Of a stretch of DNA of 12,935 nucleotides, positions 7,356 through 12,935 are shown piece after piece. The position numbers and the translations under genes are program-made. The DNA is from Clostridiales bacterium UBA4959. GTDB lineage: Bacteria; Bacillota; Clostridia; Oscillospirales; CAG-272. The notes beneath the pieces are model-generated. The model had not been told where the DNA came from, searched no databases, and saw only the letters and a list, made by a program, of their open reading frames with translations. The stretch covers positions 9,527-22,461 of the forward strand of contig DHAH01000027.1 in NCBI GenBank assembly GCA_002397345.1, given 5' to 3'. Numbering within the stretch: the stretch's first letter is position 1; the number at the start of each line of letters is the position of its first letter.

Positions 7356-8039
7356 TTATGTTGTTTTCATAAACGACGTATAATAGCGTTTTAATAAATA
7401 AGAAATTGCAATAAATATTACACCTATAATAGTAGTGGTAAAAAAGAAAGGAAAACTGTTTTTATAGAAATAATTTGATATGGTGAAGCAAATGTTGAGG
7501 TTTGCGATTGCGGGTAAGAAAAATCGTAAAGAAATCAGAAAATTTGCATCGAAGAACCATGAAATCGCACCAAGCACTGTAAAAACAGCTCCTGTCAGCG
7601 CAATGGTAAACGGAGAAAGCTCGTATTTGTCCAAAAAATGATCAATACCCATATCTACGCGCCACACTAAATATAATTTAAATATGATGAAAATTATAAT
7701 GAACACAATCACAGCCAAAATATATGGTCCAAGTGCATGTTTAGGTGTAAAAATCCGCTCGATATTTTCATATGTACCGTCCATTCGCACACGCTTATAC
7801 CCGCGCAAGCGTGAATAGATGGCCTGCGCGGCGTAACCGATACCCATCAGCAGTGCGACACAAATTAGAGATATCCATCCTGACGCGCCCTCGAGATATA
7901 CGAATAATTGAAAATGCGCATAAGGAGCGAGCAAAAAAACTGCCGCAAGCAGCACAAAAAACTTGTCAAACCGCCATTTAAACGGCGGTTTTGCGGTTGA
8001 TTTATAGGTGCTGTAGTTGTTTTTCTTTTGATAGTTCAT
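7356..8039 (-). CDS. Unrecognised six-helix membrane protein
   Basis: I do not recognise this 227-residue protein. A polar, Lys/Asn/Tyr-rich N-terminus of about 25 residues is followed by hydrophobic stretches near residues 27-49, 54-75, 104-126, 143-165, 168-190 and 198-217, so about six membrane helices are expected. A basic hydrophilic loop of roughly 28 residues (RLRGYKRVRMDGTYENIERIF) lies between helices 2 and 3. No catalytic motif is visible. The gene is clearly more A+T-rich than its neighbours. The ATG at 8039 is the first after an in-frame upstream TGA and no other Met occurs before residue 65. It lacks any Shine-Dalgarno sequence; an extended -10 box ends six bases upstream. The reading frame, codon pattern and membrane topology make it a real gene, but its role is unknown. 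Confidence 0.75.
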   Translation of the reverse strand: MNYQKKNNYSTYKSTAKPPFKWRFDKFFVLLAAVFLLAPYAHFQLFVYLEGASGWISLICVALLMGIGYAAQAIYSRLRGYKRVRMDGTYENIERIFTPKHALGPYILAVIVFIIIFIIFKLYLVWRVDMGIDHFLDKYELSPFTIALTGAVFTVLGAISWFFDANFLISLRFFLPAIANLNICFTISNYFYKNSFPFFFTTTIIGVIFIAISYLLKRYYTSFMKTT

Positions 8040-8045
8040 GTTTAT

Positions 8046-8054
8046 ATTATAACA
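8046..8054 (-). promoter_or_regulatory. Extended -10 box abutting the membrane-protein gene
   Basis: Minus-strand TG-T-TATAAT is a perfect extended -10. It ends six bases before the ATG at 8039, so transcription would start at or next to the start codon. The box is the edge of the tandem palindromic repeat, which supplies the same motif at each unit boundary. There is no good -35 box, as is usual for extended -10 promoters. Confidence 0.5.
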
Positions 8055-8176
8055 TATCTTTCAGATTATTTTTTAAGGAAAGATATGTTTGAATTCGCTG
8101 CGCTCATTATAACATATCTTTCGAATTGATTTCATAAGGAAAGATATGTTTGAATTCGCTGCGCTCATTATAACAT
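8046..8176. repeat. Tandem 60/61-bp palindromic repeats (2.2 copies)
   Basis: Unit 1 is 8046-8105, unit 2 is 8106-8166, and a third copy is cut after ten bases (8167-8176). Each unit holds a perfect 12-bp stem, AACATATCTTTC with GAAAGATATGTT (8051-8062 with 8078-8089; 8111-8122 with 8139-8150). The 15- and 16-base loops differ. An identical tail TGAATTCGCTGCGCTC follows each stem. Stems and tails are conserved while loops vary, so the hairpin or the palindromic site is probably what is kept. Each unit edge also carries TGTTATAAT on the minus strand. Confidence 0.9.
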
Positions 8177-8226
8177 AATAATGGTTATTTTGTAAACATA
8201 ATTTTTTATTTTTTATTAAGAAGCTG

Positions 8227-8264
8227 TATGGGCGTGGATTATTGCCCCTTAACCCACGCCCATA
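8227..8264 (-). terminator. Hairpin just after the ATPase stop codon
   Basis: The arms TATGGGCGTGG (8227-8237) and CCACGCCCATA (8254-8264) form a perfect 11-bp stem with a 16-base loop, starting five bases past the ATPase TAA. The position suits a terminator. The minus-strand sequence after the stem (CAGCTTCTTAATAAAAAAT) is not T-rich, so termination may be weak or the hairpin may protect the 3' end. Confidence 0.45.
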
Positions 8265-8269
8265 TATCG

Positions 8270-10921
8270 TTACGCGTTTTTCGCCCGCTTATGATCAAAC
8301 GCCCTTTGGAATACTTTTACAAGCTCGACAATCGGGATTATCGAAACCGCCAGACCCAGCGCGATAAAATATTCGAATACATCGATAAATTCGAAAGCGA
8401 AAAGCTCCCGCAGGAAGGGTACATAGATAACCGTGGTGGTCAGCGCGAGTGACAGCACCATCGCGCCGAACAAAAAGAAGTTGTGTGTACCCAGCGCGAA
8501 TATCGAGCACTTTTGTGAGCGCATATTATATGAATGGAAGATTTCCGCCATCGACATGGTGAGGAACGCCATTGTCATGCCATCGGGGCTGTTCGCAAGC
8601 TCCCAGCACCCGCTTTCGATGAAGTGACCGATAAAATACGCCGCGAGCGTGAGCGCCGCAACTAAAAATCCCTGATAAAAGACGTTGACCCCCACTCCGG
8701 CGGAGAATATGCCTTCTTTGGAATCGCGCGGAGGGCGGCGCATCAGATCAGGCTCGCCCTTCTCCAATCCGAGCGCCAGCGCGGGCAGCGAGTCGGTAAT
8801 GAGGTTGATGAACAGGATGTGTATCGGTTTGAGAATTGTAAAACCCAGCAGCGTCGCGGTGAAGATGCCGATAACCTCGCTGAGGTTGGAGGAAAGCAGG
8901 AACTGTATCGACTTTTGGATATTGTCGTAGATACGCCGCCCTTCCTCGACGGCGGAAACAATCGTTGCGAAGTTGTCGTCGGCGAGTATCATGTCGGCGA
9001 CGTTTTTGGTAACGTCCGTGCCCGTTATACCCATGCCGATGCCTATATCCGCGCTCTTTATCGAGGGTGCGTCGTTCACGCCGTCGCCCGTCATGGCGGT
9101 GATAAGCCCGCGTGATTTCCACGCGTTGACGATACGCACCTTATGCTCGGGTTTGACGCGCGCATAAACGGAATAATGCGTAACCAGCTCGGCGAAATCA
9201 TCGTCGGAGATATCGTCAAGCTCTGTACCGGTGATTGCTTCGTCATCGTTTTTAATAATGCCGAGCTGTTTCGCTATGGCGGCGGCGGTATCGCGGTGGT
9301 CGCCCGTGATCATCACCGGACGGATACCGGCTGCGCGGCATTCCTCGATAGCGGCGGGGACTTCGTCGCGCACCGGGTCGATCATACCCACAAGCCCGAT
9401 GAAAATCAGGTCGCGCTCCAGTTCTCCCGGTTCGGGATGCGAAGGCGCGGAGGGCAGGTCTGTATATGAAGCGGCGAGCACACGCAGCGCTTTGCTTGCC
9501 AGACGCTTGTTTTCGGAACGGAAATACTGCCGCCTTTCTTCTGTCATAGGCTGGATTTTACCGTTTGCTATAAAACGGTTGCAGCGGTCGATCACCACGT
9601 CGGGCGCGCCGGTTGTATGCTGCACCGCCGCGCCTGATTTTGTAGCGTGGATCGTCGTCATCAGCTTGCGCGCCGAATCAAAGGGAATTTCCCCTACGCG
9701 CGGGAACTCGGCTTTGAGCTGCGGTTTTGGCAGTTTAAGCGAATTCGCGTAATTGACGACGGCGTTCTGCGTCGGATCACCGTATGCGGTGCCGTCCTCT
9801 CCCAGTTCCGAGTCGGAGCAAAGCGCCAGCGAGGTCGCCAGCAGCTTTTGATCGGAAGACGAATACTCGACAACGGTCATGCGGTTTTGGGTTAGCGTAC
9901 CGGTTTTATCGGAACAGATGATTTGCGTACAGCCCAGCGTTTCCACAGCGGTCAGTTTGCGGATAATCGCGTTGCGGCGCGACATTTTTGTCACACCCAT
10001 CGACAGCACGATGGTAACGACCGCGGCAAGTCCCTCGGGGATGGCGGCGACGGCAAGCGAAACCGCGAGCATGAAGGTCGACAGCACCGTATCGCGGTTA
10101 ACGCTGCCGCTTTTAATCAGCCCGGCAGCGAACATGAACGCGCAGATACCAAGCACGAGGTAGGTTAATACTTTACTCAGTTGCGCCAGCTTACGCTGGA
10201 GAGGCGTATCGCTTTCCGCCGCGTTTGTGATCGCGTCGGCGATCTTGCCGACCTCGGTTTTCATGCCCGTCGCGGTGACGACAAAACGCCCGCGCCCGTA
10301 AACGGCGGTGCTGCCCATGTATACCATATTTACGCGGTCGCCGAGCGGTACATCGCGGTTTTCTTTTTGAAGAAGCGGTTCAACCGATTTTTCCGCCGGC
10401 ACCGATTCGCCTGTCAAAGCGGCTTCGTCGCATTTCATCATCACACATTCGAGAATGCGCCCGTCGGCGGGGATGGAGTCGCCGGCGTCAAGGACGACAA
10501 CGTCGCCAGCCACAAGCTCTTCTGTTTTAATAACCTCAAGCTTGCCGCCGCGCATTACCTTCGAGGTTGGCGACGACATTTCGCGCAGCGCCTCGATTGC
10601 GCGCTCCGCTTTGCTCTCCTGCATAACGCCGAGTATGGTGTTCAGCAGCACGACCGCCATAATGACAAACACGTCGGTCGGCGCTTCGTTCGACAGCGTG
10701 GAGGTTATGGCGGAGATAACGGCGGCGATGATAAGCACAATGACCATCGGGTTGGCAAGCTGTTCGATAAAGCGCTGGATAAGCGTGATTTTCTTGCCTT
10801 CCGTAAGCTTGTTGCGCCCGTCGTGTAAAAGCCGTTTCGCGGCTTCGTCCGAGGATAGACCCGCCGTCTGCGAGCCAAGCTGGGTCAATACTTCGTCAGT
10901 CTTATGGAGATAGTATTTCAA
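8270..10921 (-). CDS. P-type cation ATPase (Ca2+/Mn2+ type), probable Mn2+ exporter
   Basis: The 883-residue P2-type ATPase has an N-terminal cation-ATPase domain (EVLTQLG...GLSSDEA), the actuator motif TGES (170-173), PEGL in M4 (295-298) and DKTGTLTQ with the phosphorylated Asp D338. The hinge motif TGDGVNDAPS is at 611-620 and NLITDSLPA in M6 at 706-714. About ten membrane helices are expected. The M4 and M6 residues match Ca2+ (SERCA/PMCA-like) pumps, but several close relatives in lactic bacteria and streptococci export Mn2+. A yybP-ykoY riboswitch in its leader points to Mn2+ here. The start codon is TTG at 10921-10919: the protein aligns from there, no in-frame ATG lies near, and AAAGGGGA sits nine bases upstream. 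One oddity is that the family's nucleotide-binding KGAP motif reads TGAP (T437). A Ca2+ or mixed specificity remains possible. Confidence 0.93.
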   Translation of the reverse strand: MKYYLHKTDEVLTQLGSQTAGLSSDEAAKRLLHDGRNKLTEGKKITLIQRFIEQLANPMVIVLIIAAVISAITSTLSNEAPTDVFVIMAVVLLNTILGVMQESKAERAIEALREMSSPTSKVMRGGKLEVIKTEELVAGDVVVLDAGDSIPADGRILECVMMKCDEAALTGESVPAEKSVEPLLQKENRDVPLGDRVNMVYMGSTAVYGRGRFVVTATGMKTEVGKIADAITNAAESDTPLQRKLAQLSKVLTYLVLGICAFMFAAGLIKSGSVNRDTVLSTFMLAVSLAVAAIPEGLAAVVTIVLSMGVTKMSRRNAIIRKLTAVETLGCTQIICSDKTGTLTQNRMTVVEYSSSDQKLLATSLALCSDSELGEDGTAYGDPTQNAVVNYANSLKLPKPQLKAEFPRVGEIPFDSARKLMTTIHATKSGAAVQHTTGAPDVVIDRCNRFIANGKIQPMTEERRQYFRSENKRLASKALRVLAASYTDLPSAPSHPEPGELERDLIFIGLVGMIDPVRDEVPAAIEECRAAGIRPVMITGDHRDTAAAIAKQLGIIKNDDEAITGTELDDISDDDFAELVTHYSVYARVKPEHKVRIVNAWKSRGLITAMTGDGVNDAPSIKSADIGIGMGITGTDVTKNVADMILADDNFATIVSAVEEGRRIYDNIQKSIQFLLSSNLSEVIGIFTATLLGFTILKPIHILFINLITDSLPALALGLEKGEPDLMRRPPRDSKEGIFSAGVGVNVFYQGFLVAALTLAAYFIGHFIESGCWELANSPDGMTMAFLTMSMAEIFHSYNMRSQKCSIFALGTHNFFLFGAMVLSLALTTTVIYVPFLRELFAFEFIDVFEYFIALGLAVSIIPIVELVKVFQRAFDHKRAKNA

Positions 10922-10930
10922 AGTTCCAAT

Positions 10931-10938
10931 TCCCCTTT
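10931..10938 (-). promoter_or_regulatory. Ribosome binding site that fixes the TTG start
   Basis: Minus-strand AAAGGGGA lies nine bases before the TTG at 10921. It begins eight bases after the long hairpin at 10947-10992, so hairpin folding could affect access to it. Confidence 0.75.
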
Positions 10939-10946
10939 GTAATATA

Positions 10947-10992
10947 ATAGCGAGACTTATGTACAGCCTGCGCCATACATAAGTCTCGTTAT
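10947..10992 (-). promoter_or_regulatory. Long hairpin, likely riboswitch expression platform
   Basis: CGAGACTTATGTA (10951-10963) and TACATAAGTCTCG (10976-10988) form a perfect 13-bp stem, extended by one wobble pair and three A-T pairs to 10947-10992, with a 12-base loop. The minus-strand sequence after the stem, CTATTATATTAC, is U-rich but broken, so it could act as a weak intrinsic terminator or as a structure next to the ribosome site. The loop TGGCGCA is complementary to TGCGCCA at 11012-11006, just past the aptamer. Confidence 0.6.
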
Positions 10993-11014
10993 AATCACGC
11001 TTCTTTGGCGCAAA

Positions 11015-11128
11015 AATTTAAAGCCAGATCGGGGCGGCGTACATACCGCGCCCGTCACGTTGTTGACTTTAAAACGCCGCGGCGACCGGAACGGGTGACA
11101 AACCGCCGCGTAAACTACTCCCCTATGT
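11015..11128 (-). promoter_or_regulatory. yybP-ykoY manganese riboswitch aptamer
   Basis: On the minus strand the hallmark 5' loop GGGGAGTAG is at 11123-11115 and the conserved 3' strand CTGGCTTTA at 11027-11019. Between them are a GC-rich stem (CGCGGCG 11110-11104 with CGCCGCG 11084-11078) and a second hairpin with one bulge (11054-11030), giving the two legs expected of this class. These aptamers bind Mn2+ and usually turn on Mn2+ export genes, including P-type ATPases. A strong promoter immediately upstream and the ATPase immediately downstream complete the unit. The class assignment rests on the two conserved strands and context; the exact ends are approximate. Confidence 0.85.
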
Positions 11129-11136
11129 CGATTGCT

Positions 11137-11165
11137 ATTTTACCATTATATAGTCACGATGTCAA
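11137..11165 (-). promoter_or_regulatory. Strong sigma-A promoter of the riboswitch-ATPase transcript
   Basis: Minus-strand TTGACA (11165-11160) is a perfect -35. It is followed after 17 bases by TAAAAT (11142-11137). An A/T-rich stretch upstream of the -35 could serve as an UP element. The start point would be near 11130, only a few bases before the aptamer, and the leader would be about 209 bases long. Confidence 0.85.
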
Positions 11166-11241
11166 GTGCTTTGCTTTAAAAATATTATTATTAATTTTGA
11201 ATAAACAGTAATATTTAAGGATCGGCACATATTGTACATTT

Positions 11242-12935
11242 TTATATCTTCAGCCGCGCGCACAGCTCCTCGTCGGGCAGAGCATATGCCGTCGAGTTGG
11301 TGGAATAGGTCACGTAACCCGGTTTCGAGCCGGGTGGTTTTTTAACGTTTTTTACGCGTGTATAGTCGACGGCGGCGGGGATACCACGCGCTGCTTTTGA
11401 AAATGTCGCCGCGATGACCGCCGCTTCGGTGAGGTCGTCCTCCCCCGGCTCGTCCCCGCCGCAGAGCAGGACAACATGTGAACCGGGCAGAGCTTTGACA
11501 TGAAACCACCAGTCAAATTTCGACGCCAGTTTAAACGTGAGATAATCGTTTTGGGTGTTGTTTTTACCGCACAATACCTCATATCCGCCGGAGGTGCGGA
11601 ACTTCTGCGGCTTCGGCGCGGTCGGCTTCGACGCGACGTAACCCCGCATTTTCGACGCGTAGCCCGATTCGTATAGTTCCCGGCGCAGCTCGGTAAGCTC
11701 GATTTCGCTGCGCGCCCGCGAAAGCGCGTCGGAAACGCTGGCGATATATTCAAGCTCCGCGCGCGCCAACGCGATCTGCTTTGTAAGCGCGCTCTCGGCT
11801 GATTTCGCCTTTGTATAACGTTTATAATATTTTTGCGCGTTCTGCGCCGGGGTCAGGCGCGGGTCAAGCGTGACGACAACTTCTTCGGGCGGGTCGGCGG
11901 CGTAATCGGTCAGACTGACGCGGCTGTCGCCGCGTTTCAGCATGTAGATGCTCGAGGTGATAAGATCGCCCAGCTTCCGGTATTTGTCTTTATCTGCGCT
12001 GTCGGCGAGATCCGCCTGTTGGAGCGCGATTTTTTTAGTCAGACGCGTCTCTGCGTTGGCAAGCAGCCGGTGAATATCGGACGCGCGCTGTCTATAACGT
12101 TCGGCGGTATCGCGTTCGGAAAAAAACGCGTCGGTAAGCGCGGCAAAATCGGGGTATTCGACAGTTTTATATTCGGCTCCATAATGCGTCAAGGGCAAAA
12201 AGCTGTATTCGATAAGTTTTCCGTCGCCGTCGCAGACAGCGGCGGGTGTAAATCTGCCCTCCCGGATGTCGCTCATGATGCCGGAGATCACATCCCAAAG
12301 CGCATCCGCACCCCTGCCCGCCGCGCGATATGAAATCTCACGCGCGACAGTTGCCGAGATGCCGTAATAATACGCCGAGATAAACTTTTCATCGGGCAGC
12401 TTCGAATAATCGCGCAGCGCTATAAAGGTTTCCCGCTGCGCTTCGAGCGGGTTCAGCTTGCAGCCGCCGGAATCGACGGGAAGAGTCCCGGTATCGGCCG
12501 TCATGGGCTGGACAGGCGGTATTTCGTATTTTAATCCCGGCAGAATCTGCCTGATTTTACTGTCGGAGAAATCGACGAGCTTCGCCGCGCCGATGATCTT
12601 GTCGTCGGCGTCGGTGAGGATAATATCGGAAAATCGCCCCATACATTCGGCGATGATGTGTTTTACAGCGTCCGTGCCCAGCTCGTCGCGCGTTTCAAAG
12701 GTCAGGCGCAGTGCGCGCTCGAACCCGAGCTGCCGCACATCCGTGAGTTTCGCGCCCAAAAGATGCTTGCGCAGTTGCATACAAAACATGGGGGGCGCTT
12801 TTGGATTTTCGCCCACTGTGTCGGTGAGCTGTACGCGCGGCGTGCCCGATCCGGCGTTGATGAGCAGGCGGCGGTCACGGCGACCTTCGTCGCGTACCGC
12901 GCTGCCGCGATTATCGCGGAGCACGAACACAATAG
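11242..12935 (-). CDS. rqcH: NFACT-family ribosome quality control protein RqcH (5'-truncated by window edge)
   Basis: RqcH binds obstructed 50S subunits and recruits Ala-tRNA to add C-terminal alanine tails to stalled chains, marking them for degradation. The visible 564 codons hold most of NFACT-N (PPMFCMQLRKHL and AECMGRFSDIIL), the middle helical/coiled-coil region, and the C-terminal NFACT-R domain. NFACT-R shows WFHVKALPGSHVVLL and the tail DYTRVKNVKKPPGSKPG. The frame stays open through the window edge (…I-V-F-V-L-R), and relatives have roughly 35 more residues before this point, so the GTG at 12930 is not the start. The NFACT-N 'DR' motif reads GFER here. Older annotations call this family fibronectin-binding protein. 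It ends 76 bases before the ATPase promoter. Confidence 0.92.
   Translation of the reverse strand, partial: IVFVLRDNRGSAVRDEGRRDRRLLINAGSGTPRVQLTDTVGENPKAPPMFCMQLRKHLLGAKLTDVRQLGFERALRLTFETRDELGTDAVKHIIAECMGRFSDIILTDADDKIIGAAKLVDFSDSKIRQILPGLKYEIPPVQPMTADTGTLPVDSGGCKLNPLEAQRETFIALRDYSKLPDEKFISAYYYGISATVAREISYRAAGRGADALWDVISGIMSDIREGRFTPAAVCDGDGKLIEYSFLPLTHYGAEYKTVEYPDFAALTDAFFSERDTAERYRQRASDIHRLLANAETRLTKKIALQQADLADSADKDKYRKLGDLITSSIYMLKRGDSRVSLTDYAADPPEEVVVTLDPRLTPAQNAQKYYKRYTKAKSAESALTKQIALARAELEYIASVSDALSRARSEIELTELRRELYESGYASKMRGYVASKPTAPKPQKFRTSGGYEVLCGKNNTQNDYLTFKLASKFDWWFHVKALPGSHVVLLCGGDEPGEDDLTEAAVIAATFSKAARGIPAAVDYTRVKNVKKPPGSKPGYVTYSTNSTAYALPDEELCARLKI

Noticed and set aside
8046..8176. 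CRISPR array
   Set aside because: There are only about two units, they are long and directly adjacent with internal hairpins, there are no unique spacers of uniform length, and no cas gene is present.
10181..10828. 215-codon plus-strand ORF opposite the ATPase
   Set aside because: It is antisense to the actuator domain and M1-M3 region of the P-type ATPase and shows no motif of its own.
11180..11216. AT-only 8-bp inverted repeat (AAATATTA/TAATATTT) after rqcH as a terminator
   Set aside because: The stem has no G-C pair and a 21-base loop, so it would be unstable; this A/T-rich stretch is better read as upstream promoter DNA for the ATPase transcript.

Overview
This is a 12.9-kb stretch of a bacterial chromosome in which all nine protein genes lie on the minus strand, so transcription runs from high to low coordinates. 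The gene set (lon next to ysxC/engB, an RqcH-type NFACT protein, diaminopimelate decarboxylase, sigma-A-like promoters with TTGACA-type -35 boxes, AGGAGG-type ribosome sites) suggests a Firmicute, most likely an uncultured clostridial (Oscillospirales-like) gut bacterium. The phylum is an inference from gene content and order; the family-level guess is weak.

Layout in the direction of transcription. (1) 12935-11242: rqcH, cut off at its 5' end by the window edge. (2) 11165-10922: a 320-base intergenic region that carries a strong promoter, a yybP-ykoY (Mn2+) riboswitch, a long hairpin and a Shine-Dalgarno site. (3) 10921-8270: a P-type ATPase of the Ca2+/Mn2+ class with a TTG start, evidently controlled by that riboswitch and therefore more likely a Mn2+ (or mixed Mn2+/Ca2+) exporter than a housekeeping Ca2+ pump. 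(4) 8269-8040: a terminator-like hairpin, then two tandem 60/61-bp palindromic repeats. (5) 8039-7356: an A+T-rich gene for an unrecognised six-helix membrane protein. (6) 7313-6142: a promoter and a Gfo/Idh/MocA-family oxidoreductase whose stop codon lies in a 22-bp tandem duplication. (7) 6141-5768: 374 bases dense in palindromes, including a nested inverted repeat over the lon promoter. (8) 5767-3362: lon. (9) 3293-3000: a lone MNT-type nucleotidyltransferase inserted between lon and ysxC. (10) 2943-103: ysxC/engB, a sugar-phosphate-isomerase-like TIM barrel, and lysA.

Functionally, lon and rqcH both serve protein quality control, ysxC serves 50S ribosome assembly, lysA makes lysine from meso-diaminopimelate, and the ATPase with its riboswitch forms a self-contained metal-homeostasis unit. 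The Gfo/Idh/MocA protein and the TIM-barrel protein probably act on sugars or polyols, but their substrates cannot be read from sequence. I did not find a new multi-gene system. The least ordinary items are the riboswitch with its possible loop-tail pairing, the orphan MNT gene, the promoter-bearing tandem palindromes, and two genes with a -10 box almost touching the start codon and no ribosome binding site.
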